Part shown: positions 12,782-24,499 of the stretch, piece after piece
Layout: the number at the start of each line of letters is the position of its first letter
Numbering within the stretch: position 1 is the first letter of the stretch
Origin: Aricia agestis
Lineage: Eukaryota; Arthropoda; Insecta; Lepidoptera; Lycaenidae
DNA: 64,000 bases
Assembly: GCF_905147365.1 (NCBI RefSeq)
Contig: NC_056417.1
Location: forward strand, 12,856,501-12,920,500
Direction of reading: 5' to 3'
The notes under the pieces: model-generated
What the model was told of the DNA's origin: nothing
The model's input: only the letters and a program-made list of their open reading frames with translations
The model's database searches: none
Position numbers and translations under genes: made by a program

Positions 12782-13103
12782 TGTACGCACTCACTGTGAG
12801 TTGTGACTCGTCATTTAGCTAAATGGCGTGTTCCATTGATCTCATTAAAAATATCATGATCTCCTTCTTGGAAACGTGATTAGGAGTTAGGACTACCGAG
12901 AAATAAGAATGTAGTTAATGGATATTATTATTGTGTTAAGTCACAAAGTTTACCTCTATTTCTCGTAATTTTTTTTGTAATTTTTTAATCCTGTTTTTTA
13001 ATTAATGTTACCTAACAAAGTGATAATATTTAAAGATACGTGGATTTAAATCCACCTTTTTAAAACCAACCATACTATCTAAGGCAAGTTTAAAACCAAC
13101 GAT

Positions 13104-13161
13104 ACTATCTAAGGCATAGTAAGGGACACCTTAAGGTGTCCCTTACTATGCCTTAGATAGT
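13104..13161. repeat. Perfect 58-bp palindrome
   Basis: Centre between 13132 and 13133 (GGACACCTT/AAGGTGTCC) with no loop; outer ends ACTATCTAAGG and CCTTAGATAGT. A partial direct copy of the outer arm (TAAAACCAAC..ACTATCTAAGGCA) lies just upstream. Confidence 0.95.
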
Positions 13162-13267
13162 TCATAGTAGGTACACTGTAAAAAGAGCGAAGCGAAGAGT
13201 CGGAAAACCTTATTATTAGAAAAATATTATTATTATTAGAAACCTATGCGCTTATCCTAATTTCCTA

Positions 13268-13454
13268 AAGGTGGCCATACACGGGTGACGGGACAATTAT
13301 TATCGTAACGATTTATCTCCTCGATGTTTAAATCGAACGACAAATTGTACGTGTGTAGCAATATCGCAAACGATTTTTTACGTTCAAAAGATCGATTGGA
13401 CGATTTTCTTGACGATCGATCGAAACGACAACTTGTCCCGTGTATGGGCACCTT
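13268..13454. mobile_element. TA-flanked MITE, 187 bp
   Basis: Ends AAGGTGGCCATACACGGG and CCCGTGTATGGGCACCTT are inverted repeats, and TA lies immediately outside both (13266-13267, 13455-13456), consistent with a Tc1/mariner-like deletion derivative. No coding capacity. Confidence 0.75.
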
Positions 13455-13512
13455 TATCATTTATGGCTAATACCACAGTCTATGGATCTTTATTACGCTG
13501 TGCTAATACCTA

Positions 13513-14310
13513 AGGCCTAGCGCGCATCACGACATATTCTGTGCCACGACTTTATGCAGCGCGATTATTTTATCGCAGAAATACAACGTATGAGTTAGTA
13601 TGACAGTGCGCGCACATGCGAGTAAATAATCGCAGCGATTTTAAAATTGTGATTTGTCACATTTTGGCCTAGCGCGCACCACGACTTTATGCAGCGCGAT
13701 TATTTTATCGCAAAAAAACACGTATGAGTTAGTATGACGGTGCGCGCACATGCGAGTAAATAATTCGGGCCGGCCGGCACTTCATTTGTGTTTCATCTGT
13801 CTACAGATTAATACATAATTATCATATTCTGTCCAACAATAAACATTGTTGTGGTTTATATTCACTGATCTCAATTATACAAGTACAGTGTTTACATGTC
13901 GGCGCCTGTATCTCCAATGGAGTGTCCATCTCCAAACGATACGAAGATAGACGTGGAACATTTGATAATCGTAGTAAGTACAAGAAAGACCACCATTGTG
14001 TTTTCATTCTATAATAGAATTTTCATTCTATAATAGCCAAATAATTTTTTGGGATACATCCGAAGTTCATGGTATTTCTGATAAAAGAAACCTTTGATAA
14101 ATTTTCTATCTTTCTTTTTTTTTTCTTCTGATCCTCCGAAGTAGTAAATAAAGACAAGCAACTTGTACGAAATCCACGGTGAAAGTGAGCAAAGAATCAA
14201 AGATCACTATTTATTTATCGCAGTGCGCGCACCGTACTCTTTGCGATTTTATACAGCGCGATTTTGAAATCGTGTCGCAAAAATTAAAATCGTGGTGCGC
14301 GCTAGGCCTA
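13513..14310. mobile_element. Composite of MITEs with GGCCTAGCGCGCACCACGA ends
   Basis: Two direct copies of ~120 bp (from about 13516 and 13668) share 'GACTTTATGCAGCGCGATTA'. A reverse-complement end closes at about 14310 ('CGTGGTGCGCGCTAGGCCTA'). 13790-14205 between them looks like unrelated inserted sequence. Confidence 0.6.
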
Positions 14311-14499
14311 ATACCGCATATCTCGTGGCATATTATCTAAAGTCTAAACGTAAATTGTTCTTTTTTTCACATACTTATTTGGTTCAATTTTCTGCGTGTT
14401 TTCTTTACAATGTGAATTCATTGAAGATTATGTGAGATATCTTATCAAAATCCAGCACCAGAGTAACTCGGTCATAAAGTAGTAGGTTTTAAGGTATTT

Positions 14500-14580
14500 A
14501 TTATATAATTATATGTAAGGTATTTGTTATATGGGCCTCTGATGCCTGAATTAAATGATTTGATTTGATTTGATTTGATA
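14500..14580 (+). repeat. LINE-tail-like sequence with TGATT repeats
   Basis: 'GCCTGAATTAAATGATTTGA' followed by (TTTGA)n, a 3' end I associate with lepidopteran non-LTR elements. No ORF upstream. Confidence 0.45.
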
Positions 14581-14616
14581 AAGTACTTTTTAAGTGCAAA
14601 ATATTTACACAAATAC

Positions 14617-14815
14617 TAGCTGACCCGCCAAACGTTGTTTTGCCATAATAAATTATTTCTAGTAAGTATCAATTTTAAAACTAGATTTAAAAACCTATTC
14701 TCAGGCCTAATGTAGTTACGAATGTACCTACATTATACTTAAGTATACAAAACTTCATTAAAATCGGTTGAGCCGTTTTGGAGGAGTTCCCACACAAACT
14801 GACACGAGAATTTAT
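14617..14815 (+). mobile_element. SINE-like repeat
   Basis: Head 'CTAGCTGACCCGCCAAACGT', body 'ATTAAAATCGGTTGAGCCGT'. Same head type as 37021. 14820-15690 holds no recognisable gene. Confidence 0.6.
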
Positions 14816-15710
14816 GTACTTACATACCTACTTACTTACTAGTCTTACTACTTAAGTACCTATATTAGACAATATTTATTGAGTACTTACTTAAAATACT
14901 AATTTAGGTTCTTGAAATGACGTTTAATGTACTAAAGTACTTACTCATTAATAATAATCTTTGTTTGTGATTTACATAAACACGTCACAAACAGTGAAAC
15001 CATAAAACATACTGTAAGGTCAACTTGGGGAAGACCGGCATAAGGTATACTTTATTTGAAGTTGGCTTTGAGCTGCCTATTTCTTTTGTAATGACTCTAG
15101 AAAGACTGTGTTCACAGTAGATGACAAAGTGATCTTTTATAAACCTGATACAGACGGATGTCCCCACGTATCAATTGTGTATTATGTAACAACCTGTCTT
15201 GTTTCAGGTGTAACTTGTATCAAAGTAAACATAGTACTTATATTAATACTTACTTAAACCTTGTACTTGTCCATTCTGTGCTTAAACTGTACTTCCACGA
15301 CACTGTAATGCTACTAAAATACAAATCCTATAATCTAAAAGGTATAAAAACGATTTTTGAACGTAAACGCGATTCAAGAACGAATATTATAATATTATTA
15401 TCTAAAAACCTCGGAATTCAGAGCTTGTATTATAAATTATAATTATATTTTGTCGCGGTTGTCAGCATCCAGTGACTGCATGCAGCGTCACGTGACACAC
15501 AATATAAATGAAACAGTAGCGTAACTCAAGACTTATATGAATTCGTGCATCAAGGATCATAATATGCGCGACATGTTACTACACAACGCATTGCACTGTA
15601 AAGTTAACTTGATGTGTAAAAAATACAAATACAAGGTAAATAAAATAAGAGTCTGGAAAGTAAAGTAAAGGTTGAGAATGTACTTACATACTTAATTATA
15701 ATTTTTTGCC

Positions 15711-15754
15711 AGTTACTTATGGCAAAAAATTATAATTTTTTGCCATAAGTAACT
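15711..15754. repeat. Perfect 44-bp palindrome
   Basis: AGTTACTTATGGC at the left and GCCATAAGTAACT at the right around an A/T centre, with no loop. A further partial arm lies just to the left (ATAATTTTTTGCC at about 15696). Confidence 0.95.
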
Positions 15755-15939
15755 GATTTATTGAAATTTGAAACTTTTATTTTTAAATTCAATTTTACAA
15801 AATTGACGATTTGTAGTGTCATTGGTTAAAACAATCACGTATATTAAGTGCGCGTCTCAAGTCAACTAATCAAGACTATAGTATCGAAAATGTACATGGT
15901 CTACTGTGTATCATTTATACTGTGCGCGCCACGTGACTG

Positions 15940-16128
15940 ACAATTATTCACGAGCTAGCAGCTGCCGCCTGCCGAGTGCCGCCGGCCGCGTCGCGTTGCC
16001 GCTCCCCACCGCGCCGCGCCTCAGTCGCAACGTCAGCTGCACACCGACCGCACGTCGCCGTTGTCAGCAGCACCCCGCTACACCGCGCAGCTGCCGCCAT
16101 CTTGAATAACCACCGCGCCATCTTGAAA
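15940..16128 (+). promoter_or_regulatory. GC-rich promoter / 5' leader of the MADF-BESS gene
   Basis: A sharp GC- and CpG-rich block in AT-rich surroundings directly before the first coding ATG. GCCATCTTGAA occurs twice (from about 16097 and 16117); the first, in GCCGCCATCTTG, matches the YY1/Pleiohomeotic core (GCCAT) known from 5' leaders. No TATA box is obvious. Transcription start not determinable here. Confidence 0.5.
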
Positions 16129-16327
16129 ATGGCCTTGAGCATCTGCAACTCGGACAACTTCGACGTCGAGCAATTCATCGCCGAAATCCAAAAGCGACAC
16201 AGCATTTGGAATTTAAAATCGAAAGAGTACAACAATAGGCCGCGAAAGATTAGAGATTGGGAGGAGGTATGCGAGGCTATGGTACCGGACTACCCGGAGC
16301 GAAATAGAGAAGAGAAAACTGAAATAG
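16129..16327 (+). CDS. MADF-BESS gene exon 1
   Basis: 199 nt from ATG to donor G|GTGAGT. Encodes the first two helices' worth of the MADF domain. Ends in phase 1 (..ACT GAA ATA G). Confidence 0.88.
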
Positions 16328-19300
16328 GTGAGTTTACAACTTTACAACATATTTTAATTTAAAAACAAGTTATGATTATTGATAAATTAAATTAAACGAC
16401 ACGTTTTTCTGAACTGATGTCACATAAATATTATGACACTTTTTATATGTACTGTGTGTATTAAGTGTATAATGTATATGTATTGTATAATATTATTGTA
16501 TAATAATTGCGGCTTGCGCTATCTATTACCGTCTGCCGTCTGACTCTGCGCGCCGCGGCCGCACCGCTCGCTACTCGACCGCGAAACGCAATAACCGCAA
16601 TACCTACACTACATAGTACATAATGCCGCAATTTCAACGTCGCATTGCATAGTTTTGGATATTACGATTTCGGGGTTGGCTACGGTAGGAATAATTCAAT
16701 AATGAATTAACTAGGCCGATAGCTGACATAATAAACGGCTTAATAATTAAAATGTACATAATATATTTAAGTACTATTAAGGAGTGAGTACATTGAGACG
16801 GGTCGTGCCGGCGCTCATCGCAAAAATCCGCCTCCATACAATTTGTATGGAAGTGGATGCGCGTATCGCACACTGTGTCGGGGCGCAGCGGATTTCCGTC
16901 AATGCGACAACTGACAAGGCCCGATAAACCCGATGCGCCCCTTCAACAGTGTGGCCACACTTCACATAGATTTCCACTTTTTGGTAGATTTGAGGTCAAA
17001 TGAATGACGATTTAGTAGTCCAAAATTTTTTGTAAATTTTAATAGAAGATCGATATTATATAACAAATTAACAAATAAAATAAAAATTTTAAATGCATAA
17101 TGAAGACAGTCCATATAAACATTTTAGTTTTATTTTAGTTTCAACCACGTAGAATACATTGATTAATAAAGGTAGATTTTCGGTAGAAGCTACACGGTCT
17201 AGTAGATTTTAGTAGAATATTAAATATTATATAGCGTTATTGATATATCGAGTCACGAGTGATTTAAGAGTGGTCACACTGGAGCTATCAAAAGTACTCA
17301 AAATCCGTCAATGCGATGCGACCCGGCCCGGCAATAGTGTGCTATAGCGCATTTTGCGCTGCGCTGAGCCCCGATCCGCCCCGGCACGCGCCGACAAACT
17401 GTGCGCGTACCTTAATTGTCAATTACCTATGTAAACTATCGGACCGTGATTACTGAATTACTGATTAGTAGGTATCATCAGCAATTCAGTAATCAAGTGA
17501 TTAGTGAACAATATTATGCGTAGTATTGCGTTTTAATTGATTTAGCACTAGCAATTAGCATATAATATACTTAGTATACAGGGTGTAACAAAACTTAGTG
17601 ATAATACTTTAGGGTGTGTACGTGTTCCTTGAAGAGAGTTCACTGTGAAAATAGCAGCGCTGAAAGACCTAATTTTTTTTCACTTTTGTATGGGCAAGCC
17701 CCAGCAACCAGCGTCACGAGATTCCCCATACAAAAATGAAAAAAATAATTGGTCTTTCAGCGGTGTTACTTTCACAGTGAATTCTATACAAATACATAAA
17801 GTATTATCACTTACACTTAGTTTTGTTACACCTTGTAGATTAAACCTTCGGTTGGTAGTGTTGGTACGAGGGGTCTTTAAAACTGAAAAAATAATTTTTT
17901 GGACTTTGACCTTGAATAAAATATTTAGCACAAATGGGAATTATGGGGAACTTTCAAATTTTATTCGTCGAGTAATAACTTTCTTAACAATATTACGGAT
18001 TTTCAGCTTGGTGCGAATTTATGCAAGGTTACAGGGTATTTTTGTCTATTAGTTGACTGGGGTATAATATTATGTATTACAATATACAATAATGAAGGTA
18101 AAGTTTAAAATCATAATATAATAATATGACACTGAAAATGCTCGCCGCTGCGCTGCCATTCCGGTGTGATTCGGCCCTTAGGGTTGCCAGGTCTCTAAAC
18201 CAAAAAGCCGGACAAATCAGTCAGTTTGGCCGGACATTAGTACAAAAAGAGTTGCTTAGAAGACTACTTAGAATCTAAACTTGAAATAGGTTCGGCAGCT
18301 CGTGTACACTGTACAAATTTTTCGTTTTAATAAAACAGTTTAAGATCTAATAGCTATACAATTTTCACGTCTATTTAGGTGTAAATTTGTGTTTTGAGGC
18401 TCTACAAAGGCCGGACTCCCTTTGAATTTGGCCGGATACGCAAGCAAAAGGCCTGACTGTGTCCGGACTCCGGCTTTATCCGGACGCCTGGCACCCCTAC
18501 TTATAGTAGAGTTGTACAATATTTTATATTGTACAGACTACAGTGTGTGAATTTTACGCCACGTTAGTGAAGTTAGGGTCAGTGCATATTGCAACGCGAC
18601 GCGTCGATGCAATGAGAACTTTAGGAGTAAATTATTAAAATTTATTTACTACGAAATACACATTGAATTGACGTACTTGTTGGGATGCCTGTTGTAATGT
18701 TGATTTACTTAGCTTATTTAAAAATACGCCCTTTGTAAGTCTCAGACCAAATAAAAAGTTTGCAGTTTGCACACTAACACACGTCTTGTCCATGTGCAAT
18801 CGAAGATGGTGCAGCCGAGTCCCGTTTACCCAATCTCGATCCTGTTTCTTTGTAATCGGAATCAAATTCGCATCAACAGACGAAGACAGATCCAGGTCTT
18901 CGTCTGTTGATGACCCTATCAGCTCCTTGACAATACGTTTACTTTCCAGAAAACGAGCTCCAGAACAAATGGAAGGTGCTTCGGGACTGCTTCGTCAGGA
19001 GTCTACGGAACCAGAATCGAGCCAGCGCAATGGGCTCCGTCGCCAGGCCCTACAAGCACCACGACCTGCTGACCTTCCTCCTAGTGACCTTCAAACACTC
19101 TTCGAGAAGACGAAAATATAACTACAAAGCTGTTATTAGAAAACACGAGGACGCCCAAAAAGAACAGGAACCAGAAAAAAATTCACCCGTAGATTCCACG
19201 AAGATAGTAAAGAAGATGAAAGTGCGGAACGTCGAAGTACCCCTAGCCCACCAAGAGAGGAATGTGGACGCGACGGAAGATTTAGTGGAAACGATCACTA

Positions 19301-19563
19301 ATAACGTCGTGAAGAAGATAAACAGTGATAACCACGATGAGGACAGGCAGTTCCTTCTGTGTTTGCTGAACGACATAAAGCGTATACCCAGTGAGATGAA
19401 GTTGGATGCGAAGAGTGATATAATAAATGTGATAAGACATTACACTAGCAGGTCCAGTAAGCAGACTCCTATCCATCTGGAGTACATGGAAGATCCTCTG
19501 GTGACCATGCAAATGAGTGACAGCGAGTCTGAGAAGGAGTTTAAAGTTAATCTTACAAATTGA
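16129..19563 (+). CDS. MADF-BESS domain protein, two exons
   Basis: Joined exons (16129-16327, 18950-19563) give 270 aa. Residues ~12-100 form a MADF domain (Myb/SANT-like, as in Adf-1): FDVEQFIAEIQKRHSIWNLK, then DWEEVCEAMV and, across the splice, ENELQNKWKVLRDCFVRSLR. A basic/acidic linker follows. A BESS motif lies near residues 195-230 (DEDRQFLLCLLNDIKRIPSE), the C-terminal self-association module of this family. Such proteins bind DNA and act as transcription factors or chromatin-associated regulators; targets cannot be inferred. Exon 1 ends at a GTGAGT donor with one base of a codon; exon 2 follows a TTTCCAG acceptor with two. The ATG chosen is the first in frame with MADF after the GC-rich leader. 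The product ends VNLTN and TGA. Confidence 0.9.
16778..17425. other. Intron of MADF-BESS gene: GC-rich, MITE-like pieces
   Basis: Two related blocks ('ATCCGTCAATGCGA' types at about 16890 and 17305, with 'CACTGTGTCGGGGCGCAGCG' and 'GCGCTGAGCCCCGATCCGCC') look like degraded ends of a transposable element split by AT-rich sequence. No exon is evident here. Confidence 0.35.
17579..17835. mobile_element. Palindromic MITE, 257 bp, TA target site
   Basis: Full-length reference for this family: starts CAGGGTGTAACAAAACTTAG, ends GTTTTGTTACACCTTG, TA on both sides (17577-17578, 17836-17837). Nearly all of it folds into one hairpin (GCAGCGCTGAAAGACC inner arm). It lies in the MADF-BESS intron. Confidence 0.85.
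18179..18499. mobile_element. hAT-like non-autonomous element, 321 bp
   Basis: Inverted ends TAGGGTTGCCAGG and CCTGGCACCCCTA, internal GGCCGGAC motifs. No intact 8-bp target duplication is visible, so it is probably older than its relatives at 2715 and 20806. It lies in the MADF-BESS intron. Confidence 0.75.
18950..19563 (+). CDS. MADF-BESS gene exon 2
   Basis: 614 nt after the acceptor TTTCCAG. Completes the MADF domain, then the linker and BESS motif. Stop TGA at 19561-19563. An ATTAAA possible poly(A) signal lies near 19616. Confidence 0.88.
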
Positions 19564-20640
19564 CATATTGATTCATAGCATAGGTGATGTGATGCACTAA
19601 TCTGGGCGTTAAGTGTATTAAAATTTAAAATCTTGTCATCTCTTTCGTGTTTCGTATACATAATATGTGTGAAAAAGATTTACGTGATAATTAAGTACTT
19701 ACATGATAATATTTATATTTTATAATTTTAGTCTTTGACCCTTCCGAATAGATCATTTCTACCTCAAAAATGTACGGTTCTGGCATCCATAACGCGCTGA
19801 GTGCTGACTGCTGAGGTCGCAGCTGCTTTGAACTCTGAAGGATATTCAAAATGACATTGAAAAGGTTGGTTACCGTTCCCCGAATTCGTTATCGCCAGAA
19901 TCAATATTATTTCGCCACATGGCCTTCCACGAACTGTCATAGACAAGCCGTCGTGGCTCGCGCACACCGTGTCGTGCCGCAGTTTGTGGAACGGAGTGCA
20001 ATGCATTAACACATTTTTTGTGCAGACTGCTAGAAATTGGAATCCGCTTGCTATAAGTTTATAAGCATACTGGTGAAGGGGCGCAGCGGGCCGCATTGCA
20101 AATCTGCCTCGTTTGCCGCTGCGGCCCGACAATTTATGCTAATTTAGACTACCTGGTACATACTTAGTACCTTGCTTCAAGCGATACGAGCGAAATTTTG
20201 CTCTCCGCCTCAGCACGCTGCGGCCCGTCATTGCGTGCGCGAATCAATGTTCCCCCGAATTGTGTTGCCACTTGCCAGCTGTAGCTCCGGTTACTTATTT
20301 CGGGAAAATTATAATGATTGTGATTCGAGCTAACGTTTGAAATATTAACTGGTTTGTTGGCAATGGCAATAATTAGTCACCTTACATTTGTAGGTAGTAG
20401 GTACCCTTCGCTTAGAAGCGACAAATCACTCAGCTTCGTGCTTAGTTCAACTCAAAAAGTATTCGCCAATTTCGATAGCGAACTAAAATGTCAATTTATG
20501 GGATTTGTACTTTATCCATGGATTTGACCTACGAGATTTGACATAACGCATCGCAAGCGCAAGTGCAATGACAATAATTATTAGCGATAGCCGAAAGCTA
20601 ACTTCTGGCGAATGCATTTTGACTAATGTACGTTTTACAA
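19564..20640. other. Intergenic, no gene recognised
   Basis: Holds the presumed 3' UTR of the MADF-BESS gene (first ~150 bp) and then mixed sequence with short open frames lacking domain motifs or codon-like structure. Confidence 0.4.
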
Positions 20641-20649
20641 TGCAGAGTA

Positions 20650-21432
20650 CATGTAGATTTGTAGAATTATACAATAATAAACGTGGGAGAGCATGCTTCG
20701 GCACGAATGGTCCGGCTCGACCGGAGAAATACCACATTCTCATAGAAAACCGGCGTGAAACAGCGCTTGCGCTGTGTTTCGTCGAGTGAGTGAGTTTACC
20801 GGAGGTAGGGTTGCCATCCGTCCGGATTTCCCCGCATTTGTCCTAGTTTGAAGGGCGTCCGGGGACCGTCCGGCCGGGTTTTTGAAAAGTGTCCGGGTGA
20901 AATCCGGATGGAGACTTTTGTTGAGACAAATGACAGATAACCTGGGGGTTATCTGTGAGACAAATCCAACTTTTTGGCCAGGCAGCAATAAACGAAAGAT
21001 AAAAACTCGCTAAGCATACACACTTTCTTCCTTCTTTGATCAAAATCAAGTAGGTACGATTTCAAGGACTTAAGTTAATCTTACAAATTTTTGTTGAAAA
21101 AATTGGGACGTAATAGTAAATAGTTTTAATGGGTGTCCGGGAAAATAGCCATATTTCGGCCAAATGTCCGGAATTTTTGTCGTGCTAGACCGGCGACAGA
21201 TATGAAGGTGATAACAACCCTAACCGGAGGCCCAATCCCTTAGCCTTTACCCTTCCCTACTCTCCCCTATTCCCTTCCCTTCCCATCCCTGCCCTCCCCT
21301 ATTCCCTCTTAAAAGGCCGGCAACGCACCTACAGCTCTTCTGATGCTGCGAGTGTCCATGGGCGACGGAAGTTGCTTTCCATCAGGTGACCCGTTTGCTC
21401 GTTTGCCCCCTTATTTCATTAAAAAAAAAAAC
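20650..21432 (-). repeat. Family C repeat, split by a hAT-like insertion
   Basis: The reverse complement matches 38990-39325: 'CACGTTTATT..GAGCCGGACC', 'CACTCGACGAAACACAGCGC', 'GGGATTGGGCCTCCGG', 'GCAGCATCAGAAGAGCTGT'-type and 'CCTGATGGAAAGCAACTTCC'. It is interrupted exactly at ACCGGAGG. Confidence 0.8.
20806..21222. mobile_element. hAT-like non-autonomous element, 417 bp, nested insertion
   Basis: Starts TAGGGTTGCCATCCG, ends ACAACCCTA. ACCGGAGG is duplicated at 20798-20805 and 21223-21230. The uninterrupted family C copy at about 39190 has that octamer once, so this is a clean insertion with an 8-bp duplication. Confidence 0.92.
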
Positions 21433-21984
21433 TAGTAACCACATTCTAGGTACATGATGCCGCTTACTTCCGGCCTGTTACTTCCCTGATTCGACGTCAC
21501 TTTAATAAGTGATACTGATATGTGCTGATATTATAATTGAGGATTTATTAATAATAATTTACTTTCGGTTCACTTGTTTTGTATTTAAATATTTTTTTCA
21601 TTCCATTAAGGTAAGAAAATATTTTTTTTATAAGTAAACGTTTCTAAGAGAACTGGTGTATTTTTTTCGATACCTCGGAACTTTTATTTACTTACATTAA
21701 AATTTTAACTAAATTATAATGTTAATAATTATTATTATTGTGTGGTCTTTCCGTGTACAATTTTATTATCAAAACAGACCAATGCGAGTCGACAGAGTGA
21801 TTATGTGCCTAGCGAGTTGTGAGCTTGTGGCAGCTTCTCTACTCAACAGGGGCTTGACAGCAGCTGTAGGACAAGCGCACAAAGGGTTCCGTTCCATTGA
21901 CTTAAGAGGCCGGGTGCCATCGAAATTCTCATACATATAGTCCGGTTAACGAATGACTCAAAAGAAGGTATAGAGTACGTGTGC

Positions 21985-22075
21985 GGGTACCTAAGCGATT
22001 TCTGCTGGAACTTATTCAGGGTGATCAGGGATAAAACATACTGAAAGTCCTGACGTCTAGGAGGTGAGCCGGAGG
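21985..22075 (+). repeat. Family B repeat fragment
   Basis: Matches the reverse complement of 9680-9800. The rest of 21433-22200 shows no gene. Confidence 0.5.
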
Positions 22076-22202
22076 GAGGGGAGGTAATATCGACCAATGA
22101 GATTGCGCCATTATAGACGAACGGCACGTATCGGCGGCAGCCAACGGCTACAGCCGAGTTTATCACGCTTTCAGTTGTGACGTACCGCGTTATCTATACC
22201 GT

Positions 22203-22373
22203 AGGGGTTAGTGCGAGTTTTATTCGATCATACGCATCGAGCACGTTAACGCGAATTTATATGGAATCAAAGCAGCGCCATCTACTGGCTAACGTGGATA
22301 CTGCTTTGATCCCATATAAATTCGTGTAAACGTGCTCGATGCGTCGGATCGAATAAAACTCGCACTTACCCCT
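22203..22373. mobile_element. Fold-back MITE
   Basis: Arms of ~72 bp (AGTGCGAGTTTTATTCGATC with GATCGAATAAAACTCGCACT) around a ~25-bp loop containing CGCCATCTACTGGC. Target duplication not clear. Confidence 0.85.
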
Positions 22374-22565
22374 CGTATATCGTACACAACGGACGTCTCG
22401 CATCAAACGGATATTTTTTTCACAGTATCTTTACCTCCTAATTAGTCCAAACAAAGTTCCTAAGTCAAAATTTCTGCTTTCGAGTTTTCCATCCACACTC
22501 CCCTTTTGAGCGTTCATTTACTAGGCTAGTCCGTAATCGTTAGTGGATGTACTCTGAAAAAAAAA

Positions 22566-22756
22566 ATGGTCGCTTTGAAGAATCAAGATATGAATAATTA
22601 TAATATTATGATTAATTTTTCTAAAATCGCAAAATGCAACTCTGCTTGCAATTCATTTCTGTATTTTTGTACTGATTTGACATTTGTCAGTTTGATCACT
22701 TTGACAGTTTTGACAATTCATTTGCTGAATTGATTGAGAGGAATTGCTAAATGTGA
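22566..22756 (+). repeat. Short repeat shared with 38565-38750
   Basis: 'ATGGTCGCTTTGAAGAATCA' to 'GCTAAATGTGACCAT'. The inverted copy at 38565 retains 'GAATTGCAAGCAGAGTTGCA'. Ends ATGGTCGC/GTGACCAT are weak inverted repeats. Confidence 0.65.
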
Positions 22757-22869
22757 CCATATCGAAGTCTTTGAATAGAGTCCCGTTTTTACCCTTTGGG
22801 TACGGAACCCTAAAAATAACTCTGAATACAGACCTTTTTTTTTCACGCAGAGAAAAGCATTAACGCATT

Positions 22870-23180
22870 CGACGCAGGGGATGGGGACTCCCGCCGCGGA
22901 TATGTGGGGCTCATCGCGGCGAAGATGGTATGTGCCGCGACCCTACCCACTAAAACTCTGCGACGCTCCTCTCGCCACTCAAGACGAAGCCACGGACACG
23001 ACACACCCACCGCAACTCCGGCAGTGGCCGTCCGACCTTTGTCAGACCACACTCATTTGGGGGCGCTTCTCACCCCACAGGCCGACAGAGGCCCCACTTG
23101 GGGCTTGCTTGGGCCCACCTTCTCTGGTGTCACGACTCACGATGCACGGAGCGTTTTGTGCATCGTGACCCAACTCATAC
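22870..23180 (+). repeat. GC-rich repeat shared with 34260-34590
   Basis: Both copies read GATGGGGAC/GATTGGGGAC, 'CTACCCACTAAAAC' and 'CCCACCGCAACTC'. Their open frames are not conserved between copies, so I do not call a gene. Confidence 0.55.
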
Positions 23181-23508
23181 AGACCTAGCCCAAAACATTT
23201 GTTGTGGAAAGTAACAACAGCTATACTCTTATCATCCGCATAATCTACCGTACATTTTTATGAATGAGCGCCATTACTGTTATGTTCTTTCATACATTTC
23301 TTTGAACCAAAACAAGATTTTCTTGTTTTCTCTCGTGTGTCTACAAGATCTAATCAGACGACTACGCGGCCATATCGTGTTCCATATGTGGACTGTAACT
23401 TACTTCATAATATTAAGCAATTCTATGTCCTTACAAGATTCAACTTGCTATGCTCGTCTACACAACATAATAAGTGGATGAAGTGGTCTAACATTTTATA
23501 ACATAAGG

Positions 23509-23560
23509 GCTACGAATAATAAAAACTAGTTTTTATTAACTAGTTTTTATTATTCGTAGC
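23509..23560. repeat. 52-bp hairpin
   Basis: GCTACGAATAATAAAAAC and GTTTTTATTATTCGTAGC arms (23 bp each) with a 6-nt loop TTTATT. Confidence 0.9.
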
Positions 23561-23857
23561 ATAAGGGACAATTCCATTTTCCATACATAGGCGATTCTAT
23601 AAAGAACCGATATAGAATCGTTTTAGCTAGGGACTTAGCTCCTGTCCCAGCCAAAAAAATTGGGTTTGGGGGAGGCAGAGGATAGTAGGTGAGTATCTAC
23701 AGTATAATATACTTACCTTTGTCGAAATATTTATTTTTTATTTATTTATTTGTTTTGGAAAACCTACAGCTTATGTTTATAATAAACTAGAACCAATACT
23801 ATATAAAAAGAAAGCCAATAACAGGTTTTCACTATTAGATAAATCTATACTATCTAT

Positions 23858-24476
23858 ACTATACTAATATTATAAATGCGAAAGTATCTCTGTCTGTCTG
23901 TCTCGCTTTCACGCCAAAATTACCGAACCGATTGTAATGAAATTTTGTATACAGATAGTCTAAAGCCTGAGAAAGGACATAGGCTACTTTTTTACTGGAA
24001 AAAAGGGTTGTAAGGGGGTGAAAATACGAAAATTTGTTCAAATTAAGTTAGTACCAAAAACTCATACTAGATGGCGCCGTGCGTCTCTTACATCGCGCTA
24101 ACGCTTGCCCAACATCTTTCTTTATGAGGTGGTATCATCATACAGTAGTTTCGATTTTTTCGATTGTTATTTCTTTTAAACGTTATTTAATAAGTCAGTA
24201 CTTTATATTATAAGTATACAGTGACGTAACCTTAAACCTATCAATGATAAATAGTTTATGGGTAAAGTTGTGTAATTGGGGGGCTAAATAAGCTTTAAAA
24301 TTTGGCATAAAATATAAAGTTTAATTTTAAAAAATGAAATATGTGCACACTGCACAGCTGTTTTGATTTAAGGGGTACCAGGGTTTTTTTATAAAAGCTT
24401 TTGACACCAATTTTGTTGACATCGCGCGCTATAAACTGAAGTCCACGCGGACGAAGTCGCGGGCAACAGCTAGTTA
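23858..24476 (-). mobile_element. SINE/LINE-tail-like repeat, ~620 bp
   Basis: On the - strand starts 'CTAGCTGTTGCCCGCGACTT' (24474) and ends with a GACAGACAGAGA tract and 'TTTATAATATTAG' at 23862. This is the longest member of the family here. Confidence 0.6.
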
Positions 24477-24499
24477 TAATCACTTTCTAAAACTATCAC

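Noticed and set aside
15976..16128. Extended N-terminus for the MADF-BESS protein
   Set aside because: The frame is open upstream, but it is compositionally GC-driven (Pro/Arg/Ala) and lies in the leader with YY1-like motifs. MADF proteins usually start close to the domain, so the later ATG is preferred.
19764..20132. 122-codon - strand ORF downstream of the MADF-BESS gene
   Set aside because: No domain or splice context, and the composition is like the surrounding non-coding DNA.
22881..23188. ORFs of ~95 codons
   Set aside because: Frames are not preserved in the second copy of the same repeat at 34260-34590.
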